From NCBI GenBank assembly GCA_023386955.1, contig JAEWIS010000038.1:1-64000 (forward strand): 64,000 nucleotides of DNA, in the 5' to 3' direction. Both the position numbers and the translations under genes were made by a program. The notes under the pieces are model-generated. The model saw only the letters and a program-made list of their open reading frames with translations, was not told the DNA's origin and searched no databases. This document shows, piece by piece, positions 8,168 to 16,597 of this stretch (positions within the stretch are counted from its first letter, which is position 1; each line of letters starts with the position of its first letter). The DNA is from Bacillota bacterium. GTDB lineage: Bacteria; Bacillota; Bacilli; Paenibacillales; NBRC-103111.

Positions 8168-9799
8168 CTACAAACTGTCCCGCCCTTCCGCCCCTTCCGG
8201 ATGATAGCTTTCGCGGAATTCCGAGGGGGTTTTGCCGGTGATTTTCTTGAATACCTCGCTGAAGTAACGCCTCTCCTCATAGCCCAATGCGTTGGCCACC
8301 TCCTGGACCTGGGAGCCGCCGATCAGCATTTCCTTGGCCTTGGCGATGCGCTCGGCCGTTACGAATTGGGTCACGGTCATCCCTGTTACCTTCTTGAACA
8401 GGCCGGAATAATAACTGGGGCTCAAATGGACCCAGGCGGCACATTCGCTGACCCGCACCTCCCGGTCCAGATGGCTTTTGATAAAGTCGACACTTTTATA
8501 GATCAAGGCCTGTCCCTCCGAGACGTGATGGCGTCTAACCAGCTCCGCCCCTTCCCTGCACAGCGTCTGGATCAGCTGCTCCAAACCAGCCAGTGGTATT
8601 TCCGGCCTTCGGGTTTTGTAGCTGTTAATAAGAGGCTGCAGCTCAGGCAACGGCACCAGCTCATAGAAGGTCCTGATTGCGGCCGCCGCCAGCTCCTCAT
8701 ACAGACTTTGCACATAATCCGGATGGGGCATGGGCGTCATCTGCTGCAGGGAATCGGCCATTTCTGCCAGCAGGTCGGCCGCCCGGTCCCCGTTGCCTGA
8801 TCGGAGCATCAGCAGAAGCTCGTCCTTTTGCTCCAGTGCCAAGGGTGCCTGCCTGTCCGTACGTGGCATCTGGGAATACCCCAAGGCGCCGTTGCCGTCG
8901 GTAAACATGTGGCAGGCCAGAGCTTGGACGGCCTGGACATAGGATTCCGGCAGACCGCCGATATCCCTCACATTCCCGCCCACACCAACCGAAACAGTGA
9001 ATTTTGTGAAACGCTCGATATTCTTGCATACCTCCTCCGCCCAAATAGCCGGATTGTCCTCCTGCCGGATGTTCAGCACCGCAATAAACCGGTTCATGCT
9101 GGAGCGGAATACGATACACTTCGTATATTCCCGCAGCGTTTCCTCGGCAATATTCTGCAGAGAAAAGCGCATCAGCTCCACCTCATTCACGGACATATCC
9201 GCGGAACGCTCTTGAACCCTGTCTATCTCCAAGGCCATCACACAAAGACCGGCGGGGTCCAGCGGGATGTTCAGAAACTCCCAGCGGCGGGCTGTCCGCT
9301 CCCAATTGGTACGGTGGCGCACCAGCAGCCCCAGATACTCCTGCTGCAGGAGCGGGATGCTCTCCCGCAGCTTGCCCTCCATTTCCTGGACGGAAAGAAC
9401 CCGGGAGCGCTCCTCCTCAATCTGCTCCTTCGCCCGGCGCACAGTCCCCAGAATGTCCTCTTCGGTAAAAGGCTTCACCACAAAATCAAAGGCACCTAAT
9501 GAAATGGCTTCCTTGGCATATTCAAAATCCGTATAGCCGCTGATCAGAATGACCTTACAGGCTACCTGAAGCTCCAGAATGGACCGGAGCATGGTCAGCC
9601 CGTCCATCCGCGGCATCCGGATATCCGTGATGACAATATCCGGCTTTGTTTCCTTGATCAGCTCCAGCCCGTCCTCCCCGTTGGCTGCCGTACCGGCAAA
9701 GCGGATGCCCTCCCGCTCCCACTCCATCGCCTTCAGGCCTTCTACTACTGTACGGGTGTCATCAACAACACAAATGCTGATGTCCTTCCATTTAAACAT
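8168..9799 (-). CDS. YesN-type response regulator (receiver + AraC HTH)
   Basis: About 543 residues. The N-terminal receiver has CVVDDTRTV, phosphoacceptor Asp in PDIVITDIRMP and Lys in VVKPFTEED. A long middle region follows, and the last ~100 residues are an AraC/XylS double helix-turn-helix (VSECAAWVHLSPSYYSGLFKK, then VANALGYEERRYFSEVFKK). ATG 9799 lies 9 bases after GGAGG; GTG 9802 is an alternative. It overlaps the 3' end of the kinase gene by 8 bp, so the two are coupled. Pairs of this kind regulate adjacent sugar importers. Confidence 0.92.
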   Translation of the reverse strand: MFKWKDISICVVDDTRTVVEGLKAMEWEREGIRFAGTAANGEDGLELIKETKPDIVITDIRMPRMDGLTMLRSILELQVACKVILISGYTDFEYAKEAISLGAFDFVVKPFTEEDILGTVRRAKEQIEEERSRVLSVQEMEGKLRESIPLLQQEYLGLLVRHRTNWERTARRWEFLNIPLDPAGLCVMALEIDRVQERSADMSVNEVELMRFSLQNIAEETLREYTKCIVFRSSMNRFIAVLNIRQEDNPAIWAEEVCKNIERFTKFTVSVGVGGNVRDIGGLPESYVQAVQALACHMFTDGNGALGYSQMPRTDRQAPLALEQKDELLLMLRSGNGDRAADLLAEMADSLQQMTPMPHPDYVQSLYEELAAAAIRTFYELVPLPELQPLINSYKTRRPEIPLAGLEQLIQTLCREGAELVRRHHVSEGQALIYKSVDFIKSHLDREVRVSECAAWVHLSPSYYSGLFKKVTGMTVTQFVTAERIAKAKEMLIGGSQVQEVANALGYEERRYFSEVFKKITGKTPSEFRESYHPEGAEGRDSL

Positions 9800-11552
9800 C
9801 ACTTCCAGCCTCCTTGAACGGGATGTTTATACAAATCACGGTACCGCGGCCGGGATGGCTCTCCACATGAAAGCACGCTTCCCCGCCATAATACAGCTGG
9901 AGGCGCTGGATCAGATTGCCGATGGCATATCCCTTTCCCTGCTCCGCCCTAAGCATGGCCCGGACGGCATCCTCCTCCATGCCGCAGCCGTTATCCTCCA
10001 CCCGGATGCTCCAGCAGCCGGCGGATGGGTCCGAATCCAGCTCAATGCTGATCCGTCCGCCGCTTTCCATACTGGAGAAGCCGTGGAGAATGCTGTTTTC
10101 CACCAGCGGCTGAAGAATAATCCGCGGCACAGTCAGCTCCGGCAGGGACGGATTCTTAACCAGAATGCTGTATTCGAACAAATTCTCATAACAGGAGGCC
10201 TGCAGCTCCAGATAGAGCCTGACATGCTCCAGCTCTTTCTCCAGCGTGGTGATTTCCTTGCCTTTATTCAACCCCAGCTGGAACAGCCGCGACAGGGAGA
10301 CGACCATCGTTTGGGACTGGTCCACCTGCTTGAGCTTCAGCTTCCAATAGATCACATTCAGAGTGTTATAAAGAAAATGCGGGTCCATCTGGGCGGACAG
10401 GGCCTTGATTTCCGTACTCCGTTTGCCCGCCTCCGCCTCCTTCACCTCGTCAATCAGCACCACGATCTGGTCCAGCATCCGGTTGAAGCGGAAACCTACC
10501 TGAGCCAGATCATCCTCATGCCGGCTTTCGAAGCGGGCGGTCAGATCATTGCTTTCCACCCGCTTCATCACTTTCTGGAGCTTGTGCAGAGGAGTCAGCA
10601 GATACCGGGTGAAGGCCCCGGCCACAAAGAGGGTGACCAGGAAGCTGGCCAGGGTGATGAACAGAATCATCCATTTGACATAAATCATATCCTTCATTAC
10701 ATAATCCTTGGATTGAATGGCGAGGATGGTCCAATCATTCACATGAAGCCGAGCGTAATTGAGCAGATAGGTGCTCCCGTTTTTGTCGAAGGAGGTATAG
10801 CCGTTTACGCCGCTGCGGGTAATCTCCCCCACCAGCTCACTTTTGGCTGTCTCCGTCACCAGCAGATCGGATTCGCTGTAAATCAAAGCCGCATCCTCAT
10901 TCATTAAAAACCGGAGGGAGCCGCTGTTCCCCGATTCCGGTCCGACCAGCTTGCGCAGCCCGTCCTCCCTGATATTGACCACCACATAAACATCCTTCAA
11001 AGTCATCTCGGCGATAGGCTCCAGCACAAGGGAAACCACCCGCTGCTTGCCGTAAAAAAGCGGGTCCTCGTGGCCTTCGATCCAAACTGTCCGTTTTTGA
11101 CTCTCCACCCGCTTATACATATCCGTATCACGGAAATCCTCTTGCCTGTTGCGGTTCATGGACGAGGGGTAGAACTCCCCCATGGGGGTGGAAACAAAGA
11201 TACCTTGAATCAACGGCTCGGCAATCCGTGCCTGGGTAAATACATTGTCCAGGTTGGTCCAATGGGTATAATACTCGCTGTCATTGCCCACGGATACATC
11301 CTTTAGCATGCTCTTGAACTGCTGGCTAATCATGAAGGTCATCATGACCATGCTCAGCTTGCTAAGCTTTTCATCCACCGTTTGGGCGGTTTTCGCTACT
11401 GTGTCCTGGGTCAGCTTCAGCGCGTTGTCCTCCAGGATGCCGGTGGTGATGGAATAGGAGAAATAGCCGGTCATCAGAATGGACAGCAGGGTCACGGTCA
11501 TAAAAGCGGCGATCAGTTTATTGCGGAAGGGAGCTTGGCTTATCCATTTCAT
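9792..11552 (-). CDS. YesM-type sensor histidine kinase
   Basis: 586 residues: first membrane helix near 13-35, an extracytoplasmic sensor region up to about 290, second helix (MILFITLASFLVTLFVAGAF), HAMP near 315-370 (LTPLHKLQKVMKRVESNDL), then a His_kinase domain with phosphoacceptor His in LSAQMDPHFLYNTLN and an ATPase domain with LQPLVENSILHG and VEDNGCGM. GCGGAGG precedes ATG 11552. It phosphorylates the coupled YesN-type regulator. The ligand is probably delivered by, or identical to, the sugar bound by the neighbouring lipoprotein; this is inferred from context. Confidence 0.93.
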   Translation of the reverse strand: MKWISQAPFRNKLIAAFMTVTLLSILMTGYFSYSITTGILEDNALKLTQDTVAKTAQTVDEKLSKLSMVMMTFMISQQFKSMLKDVSVGNDSEYYTHWTNLDNVFTQARIAEPLIQGIFVSTPMGEFYPSSMNRNRQEDFRDTDMYKRVESQKRTVWIEGHEDPLFYGKQRVVSLVLEPIAEMTLKDVYVVVNIREDGLRKLVGPESGNSGSLRFLMNEDAALIYSESDLLVTETAKSELVGEITRSGVNGYTSFDKNGSTYLLNYARLHVNDWTILAIQSKDYVMKDMIYVKWMILFITLASFLVTLFVAGAFTRYLLTPLHKLQKVMKRVESNDLTARFESRHEDDLAQVGFRFNRMLDQIVVLIDEVKEAEAGKRSTEIKALSAQMDPHFLYNTLNVIYWKLKLKQVDQSQTMVVSLSRLFQLGLNKGKEITTLEKELEHVRLYLELQASCYENLFEYSILVKNPSLPELTVPRIILQPLVENSILHGFSSMESGGRISIELDSDPSAGCWSIRVEDNGCGMEEDAVRAMLRAEQGKGYAIGNLIQRLQLYYGGEACFHVESHPGRGTVICINIPFKEAGSDV

Positions 11553-11751
11553 GCGGGAAACCTCCGCTCGTGAATGTTGTCTTTTGTCGGAATAAGGCGT
11601 ATATCCTGATTATGGGGTGGACAAGCGGAAAATACAACGTTTTCAAAACGCAAGGCTACCAGTATGAGTATAAGCCTAAACAGGCCAGGTAAAACGGTGG
11701 CGATTCCACTTTTAAGGGATACTTTTTTACGGTGTTGGGGTTGGATGAACA

Positions 11752-11782
11752 TAAAAAAGACCCTTTTACCGGAGTAAAAGGG
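11752..11782 (-). terminator. Terminator of the 56-codon gene
   Basis: Perfect 9-bp stem CCCTTTTAC (11761-11769) / GTAAAAGGG (11774-11782) with loop CGGA; on the minus strand it is followed by TTTTTT. It lies 32 bp after the small gene's stop. Confidence 0.85.
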
Positions 11783-11813
11783 CCGTCCTATCGTTATGGT
11801 ATTGAGATCCGCT

Positions 11814-11984
11814 TTAATATTTCGGGGGGAACAGATTGAACAGGCTGGTCGGCGTGTCCAACCACACATCCGAATTGTCTTCCTTCAGAATGCGTTGGAT
11901 CTCATCACTGGCTCCTGCGCGCTTTTCCAGGTTCCGGATCTCTTCCGGTGCTGCTTCCTTTTCCTTCACAAACAGGTTCATCAT
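11814..11984 (-). CDS. Small acidic hypothetical protein (56 aa)
   Basis: Unrecognised 56-residue protein starting MMNLFVKEKEAAPEEI, highly charged in the first half and ending LFNLFPPKY. The frame opens at 12020, but ATG 11984 (or the next ATG, 11981) follows AAGGAGG at proper distance. It has its own consensus promoter and a strong terminator, so it is a monocistronic, independently regulated gene. No signal peptide or membrane segment. Function unknown. Confidence 0.75.
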   Translation of the reverse strand: MMNLFVKEKEAAPEEIRNLEKRAGASDEIQRILKEDNSDVWLDTPTSLFNLFPPKY

Positions 11985-12049
11985 GCTGATTCCCTCCTTG
12001 TTGGTGGAAAACGATATCATTGCATGTCACATATATGTTTTCTATAGCC

Positions 12050-12077
12050 ATTATAACATATATTTATCTGATTGCAA
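12050..12077 (-). promoter_or_regulatory. Promoter of the 56-codon gene
   Basis: TTGCAA (12072-12077), 16-bp spacer, TATAAT (12050-12055, preceded by an extended TGT). A palindrome ACATATATGT lies just downstream near 12030 and could be an operator. The promoter begins immediately after the FAD oxidoreductase stop. Confidence 0.65.
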
Positions 12078-12081
12078 CGGG

Positions 12082-13632
12082 TCACTTTTCCAGGATCGCC
12101 TGGTGACGCAGCAGCTCCTTCTGAAGCAAATCCATATCCGGCTTGGCAAGATCAATCCTGCCGTCTGCCGCCAACGCCGCGGATGTTCCCGCCGCATCCC
12201 CCAGCATGATCAGATTGGGATAGACCCTCATGGCCGACCAGGAATAGGAATCAATATTCGCCGCATATCCCGGCAGCAGGAGGTTGTCTACATACGGGGT
12301 TTGCAGCACCTCATAAGGAACATACCAAGGCTCATGCAGCGGATTGGTCAACGCTTCCTGCTTCTGATAGGTATTGGAATCGAAGTTATAGAACCCGACC
12401 CCGATCCGCCTGTCATAGAAGTCCTGGCCGCCCTTCATCACATCCGCTTCCGTTAAGGCATGAGCCTTGCCGGCCCCCGGTTTATTGAGGGCATGGATGG
12501 TTTCCCGCAGGTACAGGATCTCACCGGCTGCAGGCTCCCCGTTCTCCAGCACCGGCTCCACATTGGCAAACCCCGGCAGCTTGCGGATCATCTCCCAATA
12601 CTCGGGCTTCTTAAGCTCCTGCAGCGCCAGCTCCCGTGCTTCCTCCGGGTCCAGCTCCGGAGAGTCGGGATACAGTCCGTTGTCCAGCTCCCGGTCCCGC
12701 CACATCTTCCGCCCGTCCACCTTATAAATGATCATGTGGTTCATCCAAAAGGGTGTTTTGGAGGTATCCGCGCCCACATGGGAATAACCATCCTCTCCGG
12801 CATTGTAGGCCTTCAGCCTGAAGTAGGGGCTGTTCTTGTCATACGCCAGAATTTCCGGGATGGTATATACCTCCCGCCCTCCCCAAAACTGGAAGGAGCC
12901 TCTGGTGGAATAGGCCACTCCGTTAGCCGTTTTGTTGGGGGCGATGGCGGCGTACGCGTCCACTCCCTTCACCTTGTACATGAGGGTCGCCACCATTTGC
13001 AGCTGGTCCTTGCCCGTATCCTCCCGGCCGGTGGTGTATCCCGCTCCGGTGAGCCGCAGCAGCCGCCCGGTTTCGGAGGCATCGATGAACACCTTAGCCT
13101 GCACTGATGCAGCTGTGCCGCTGAACCGGTACCGGCCATCCTGAGGATCCTTGCGGATTTTGCGGAAGTGCAGTTCCTTCAGGGAGGTGGAGCTCCCCTG
13201 GAGTTCCGCCTGAGTGATATCCGTCTCATATAGGATCCGGATGCGCCCGGAAGCTTGAGTTTCCCGGGCAAAATAGCTCTCCATCTCCGACGGCGCAAAC
13301 ACAGCCCCCAATGCTTTCACAAATCTGTACAAAGAGCCTCCCTGGGAGCCCGTGTAATCTGCAGGCAGTCCCGGTGGAAGGCTGGATGGTTTATGATAGT
13401 TCAGGTCAAACAGGTTCTGCCTGCCGGCAGTCATAGTGGAGCCCAATTGGCGTTCAGGCACAATGATCAGCACATCCGCCCGAGGGCTGGAGGACACAGC
13501 CGTCAATGCGGCGGAGACCGCTTGCGGACCGCCTCCATAGATCACAATCTCATAAGTCACCCCCCGTACCGAGGCGGTGGAAAACAAACCGAACAAGGAG
13601 ATGATCAGGAATGCGGACGCTTTGCGGAGCAT
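12082..13632 (-). CDS. Exported FAD-dependent oxidoreductase
   Basis: 516 residues: signal peptide (LRKASAFLIISLFGLFSTA), then an FAD-binding Rossmann motif YEIVIYGGGPQAVSAALTA (glycine-rich dinucleotide fold), a glycine-rich QGGSLYRF region, FIDASETGRLLRLTGAGYTTGRE and a C-terminal LLLPGYAANIDSYSWSAMRVYPNLIMLGDAAGTSAALA that closes the FAD site. This matches the FAD-dependent oxidoreductase group of PF12831, which often acts on unknown substrates outside or at the membrane. ATG 13632 follows GGAGG at a longish 12 bases. It is 49 bp after the phosphatase gene. Confidence 0.85.
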   Translation of the reverse strand: MLRKASAFLIISLFGLFSTASVRGVTYEIVIYGGGPQAVSAALTAVSSSPRADVLIIVPERQLGSTMTAGRQNLFDLNYHKPSSLPPGLPADYTGSQGGSLYRFVKALGAVFAPSEMESYFARETQASGRIRILYETDITQAELQGSSTSLKELHFRKIRKDPQDGRYRFSGTAASVQAKVFIDASETGRLLRLTGAGYTTGREDTGKDQLQMVATLMYKVKGVDAYAAIAPNKTANGVAYSTRGSFQFWGGREVYTIPEILAYDKNSPYFRLKAYNAGEDGYSHVGADTSKTPFWMNHMIIYKVDGRKMWRDRELDNGLYPDSPELDPEEARELALQELKKPEYWEMIRKLPGFANVEPVLENGEPAAGEILYLRETIHALNKPGAGKAHALTEADVMKGGQDFYDRRIGVGFYNFDSNTYQKQEALTNPLHEPWYVPYEVLQTPYVDNLLLPGYAANIDSYSWSAMRVYPNLIMLGDAAGTSAALAADGRIDLAKPDMDLLQKELLRHQAILEK

Positions 13633-13681
13633 AAAGGCTGGCTACCTCCAATTGAAATCTTAGGTGTGTGTTTTAAGTCAG

Positions 13682-14152
13682 CTACAGGTTTTCGGCTTGC
13701 CGGATATGGGTCAGCAGCGCCTCGCAGCCTGCATCCACCATTTCGTAAACCTCCTGGAAATTCCCGGTGTAATAAGGGTCGGGCACATCCGTATGCTGCC
13801 GTCCCTCCACGTAATCCATCAAAGGCAGCACCCGGGCAGCATGACCCTCCGGTGCAAACTGCTTCAAGTCCGCTACATTGGCGGCGTCCATAGGCACAAT
13901 ATACTGGTGCAGACCAAAGTCCTGCCCATTCACCTGGCGGGCGGCAATCCCCTTGTCGGAAATGCCGAACTCCTTCAGGATTCCGCGGGTTCCTTCATGG
14001 GGCGGTTTGCCGGTATGCCAATTGCCGGTTCCGGCGGAGTCCACCCGGATTTTGTCCGCAAGACCCGCCTTCTCCACCTTATTGCGGAATACGGCCTCGG
14101 CCATGGGGGAACGGCAGATGTTGCCCAAACAGACGAACAATACCTGGATCAA
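13682..14152 (-). CDS. Low-molecular-weight protein-tyrosine phosphatase
   Basis: 156 residues with the P-loop FVCLGNICRSPMAEA at residues 6-20 (nucleophile Cys and Arg of the C-X5-R motif) and the general-acid Asp in DPYYTG near residue 125. The start is TTG 14152 directly behind AGGAGGGATAACC. Cytoplasmic. It follows a hypothetical gene by 29 bp and precedes the FAD oxidoreductase. The target tyrosine-phosphorylated proteins are not predictable. Confidence 0.93.
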   Translation of the reverse strand: MIQVLFVCLGNICRSPMAEAVFRNKVEKAGLADKIRVDSAGTGNWHTGKPPHEGTRGILKEFGISDKGIAARQVNGQDFGLHQYIVPMDAANVADLKQFAPEGHAARVLPLMDYVEGRQHTDVPDPYYTGNFQEVYEMVDAGCEALLTHIRQAENL

Positions 14153-14181
14153 GGTTATCCCTCCTAGGTCGGCAGTGATAA

Positions 14182-14715
14182 TTAAGACAATTGCTCTAAT
14201 GTTTTGATCGTATGGGAAACCAGCTCCGGAAGGTCATCAATCACCGCTTCCGTAAATGTCCGCCCGAACAAAAGCCGGAGGGTATGGCTGACCGTTTCTT
14301 TCCCGAAGCCATAGGTATGGGTCACTTGCTGCTCCAGCTGATATTGCCCGCCCCATACAGCTTTTACCGCCGCATCCGCTTGTGCACAGACCGATTGCGG
14401 GTTTGTTTCCTCGGCGCCTCTGGCATGGGGGATGTTGGCGATAAACGATACTGTAAGCGAGCAGCCCGCCTCTGCCTTAGACTGCTCCAAAATCTCCGCC
14501 GCTATGTTGCGCAGGGAGGATGAAAGCTCCACCCACGCCGTATACAGGCCTGCGGACGGTTTGGCGCGGAAGGCAATCCGGAAGGTACGGGAGAGAGACG
14601 CAAGGTCCACCAGGTCTTCCCGGGCGGCCACCTGGATGGCGCCGGCCAGATCCCGGTCGTATACCTCCCCCTCCAGCATAACCTTCACATTATCGAATAC
14701 AGTGGGATCAAACAT
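14182..14715 (-). CDS. Hypothetical cytoplasmic protein
   Basis: 177 residues, unrecognised. Predicted soluble, mixed alpha/beta composition, with VKVMLEGEVYDRDLAGAIQVAAREDLVDL near the N-terminus in short form and a C-terminal VIDDLPELVSHTIKTLEQL helix. Its ATG overlaps the ykpA stop (TGATG), so translation is coupled to that ABC-F gene. No catalytic motif seen. Confidence 0.75.
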   Translation of the reverse strand: MFDPTVFDNVKVMLEGEVYDRDLAGAIQVAAREDLVDLASLSRTFRIAFRAKPSAGLYTAWVELSSSLRNIAAEILEQSKAEAGCSLTVSFIANIPHARGAEETNPQSVCAQADAAVKAVWGGQYQLEQQVTHTYGFGKETVSHTLRLLFGRTFTEAVIDDLPELVSHTIKTLEQLS

Positions 14716-16334
14716 CAGGAATACAGCTTCTCCCGCTGGCTTTTCACATCATCATTTTCCAGATATTCATCGAATGTCGTCATCATCTTATCGATCATGC
14801 CGTTGGGGGTAATCTCAATGATCCGGTTGGCGATGGTTTGAATGAACTGGTGGTCATGGGAAACGAACAGCATGGTGCCGTCGAAGTCCACCAGACCATT
14901 GTTCAGCGCGGTAATGGATTCCAGATCCAAGTGGTTGGTGGGTTCGTCTAGAATCAGAACATTAGCGGACTGCAGCATCATCCGGGACAGCATACAGCGC
15001 ACCTTTTCGCCCCCGGAAAGCACGTTAGCCTTCTTCACCGCTTCTTCACCGGAGAACAGCATCCGTCCCAGGAAGCCGCGGATAAATCCTTCGTCCTGTT
15101 CCTTGGAATATTGGCGCAGCCAATCCACCAGCGTCAGGTCGCAGCCGTCGAAGTATTCGGAGTTATCCTTGGGGAAATAAGCCTGGGAGGTGGTGACGCC
15201 CCAGCTGAAGGAGCCGGCATCTGCCTCAAGCTCGCCCGTAATAATTTGGAACAGGGTCGTTTTGGAAAGTCCGTGCGGGCCGACAAAAGCGATCTTGTCT
15301 CCCTTGTTGACTGTAAAGCTGATATTGTCCAGCACCTTCTCGTCGCCGACGGTTTTGGTGAGACCTTCTACTGTCAAGAGCTGCTTGCCTGCTTCCCGTT
15401 CCGCCTTGAAATTACAGTACGGATACTTCCGGTTAGAAGGACGGATATCATCCAGGGTCAGCTTCTCCAGCTGCTTCTTCCGGGAGGTGGCTTGTTTGGA
15501 CTTGGAGGCATTGGCGCTGAATCGGCGGATAAATTCTTCCAGCTCCTTGCGCTTCTCCTCCACCTTCTTGTTCTTGTCGGACATGAGCTTCTGGGCCAGC
15601 TGGCTGGATTCATACCAGAAATCATAGTTGCCCACATACATCTGAATCTTGCCGAAGTCAATGTCGGCGATATGGGTACAAACCTGGTTCAGGAAGTGAC
15701 GGTCATGTGATACTACGATAACGGTGCCGTCAAATTTGGCCAGGAAGTTTTCCAGCCAGGTGATGGATTCCAGGTTCAAGTGATTCGTCGGTTCATCCAG
15801 AAGCAGGATGTTCGGGGTGCCGAACAGGGCCTGGGCCAACAGGACACGGACCTTCTCATTGCCGTCCAGATCACGCATCAGCAGGTCATGCTTATCCTTG
15901 CCGATGCCTAAGCCCATCAGCAGTTCTGCCGCGTCGGATTCCGCTTCCCAGCCGTTCAGCTCGGCGAAATCGCCTTCCAGCTCAGCTGCACGCATACCAT
16001 CCTCGTCGGAGAAGTTCTCCTTCATATAGATAGCGTCCTTCTCGACCATAATCTCATACAGCTTGGAATGGCCCATAATAACCGTCTTCAGAACCTGAAC
16101 ATCATCATATTCATAATGGTTCTGCTTCAGGACAGCCATACGCTCGCCCGGGCCGATGGATACCTCACCGGTGGAGGGTTCGATCTCGCCGGAGAGAATT
16201 TTCAGGAAGGTGGACTTACCGGCACCGTTGGCGCCGATCAGGCCGTAACAATTGCCAGGTGTAAACTTGATATTAACCTCGTCAAACAGCGCGCGGCTGC
16301 CATATCTAAGCGATACATTGCTTACTGTAATCAT
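14715..16334 (-). CDS. ykpA: ABC-F ATPase, YkpA/YbiT type
   Basis: Ribosome-associated duplicated ABC ATPase without membrane domain, 539 residues, the usual length of YkpA. First Walker A is LIGANGAGKST, first Walker B LLLDEPTNHLN; the second half has LSGGEKVRCMLSRM and LILDEPTNHLDLES. Odd points: the first signature reads DLDGNEKVR rather than LSGG, and the second Walker A is GPHGLSKTT with Ser where Gly is usual before Lys. The linker between the cassettes is charged and coiled-coil like. It has its own extended -10 promoter and is coupled to the next gene. Confidence 0.9.
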   Translation of the reverse strand: MITVSNVSLRYGSRALFDEVNIKFTPGNCYGLIGANGAGKSTFLKILSGEIEPSTGEVSIGPGERMAVLKQNHYEYDDVQVLKTVIMGHSKLYEIMVEKDAIYMKENFSDEDGMRAAELEGDFAELNGWEAESDAAELLMGLGIGKDKHDLLMRDLDGNEKVRVLLAQALFGTPNILLLDEPTNHLNLESITWLENFLAKFDGTVIVVSHDRHFLNQVCTHIADIDFGKIQMYVGNYDFWYESSQLAQKLMSDKNKKVEEKRKELEEFIRRFSANASKSKQATSRKKQLEKLTLDDIRPSNRKYPYCNFKAEREAGKQLLTVEGLTKTVGDEKVLDNISFTVNKGDKIAFVGPHGLSKTTLFQIITGELEADAGSFSWGVTTSQAYFPKDNSEYFDGCDLTLVDWLRQYSKEQDEGFIRGFLGRMLFSGEEAVKKANVLSGGEKVRCMLSRMMLQSANVLILDEPTNHLDLESITALNNGLVDFDGTMLFVSHDHQFIQTIANRIIEITPNGMIDKMMTTFDEYLENDDVKSQREKLYS

Positions 16335-16388
16335 CCGTCCGTAACCGCCTTTTCATCCATGAAGGAATAGTCATATATTCAAAAGTTT

Positions 16389-16394
16389 ATTGTA
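16389..16394 (-). promoter_or_regulatory. Extended -10 promoter of ykpA
   Basis: TGCTACAAT on the minus strand (TACAAT with the upstream TG), with only a T-rich stretch as -35. It lies about 55 bp upstream of the ykpA start. Confidence 0.5.
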
Positions 16395-16431
16395 GCACAA
16401 AATGGGCCTGAAAAAAAGAAATTTTACGGAT

Positions 16432-16597
16432 TAGGGTGTGTCTTCAAACTCCGAGGGGAGCAGATTTAGCTGGATTTTCGTTCCAGGCAAGGCACTTTGG
16501 TGCAGGCGTACCGGAGGGTACGTCAAGCCAAAGTAACGCAGCAAGGAGCGAAAAGACGGTGAAAGCTGCCCTCAAGCGGGTTTGAAGACAGGTCCTA
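16432..16597. repeat. MITE-like element ending in the yfmR stop codon
   Basis: About 166 bp bounded by TA. Left end TAGGGTGTGTCTTCAAAC and right end GTTTGAAGACAGGTCCTA are imperfect terminal inverted repeats, and the match continues inside (GAGGGGAGC / GAGGGCAGC). The interior has a further hairpin GGCGTACC-ggag-GGTACGTC. No coding capacity. The TAG stop of yfmR is part of the right end. A miniature transposable element with TA or CTAG target preference is inferred. Confidence 0.75.

Noticed and set aside
9579..10907. 442-codon plus-strand frame opposite the YesM/YesN genes
   Set aside because: Antisense shadow spanning two well-supported genes, no ribosome binding site.
11549..11869. Open frame of 106 codons on the minus strand
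   Set aside because: It crosses the terminator of the 56-codon gene, has no ribosome binding site and unlikely composition.
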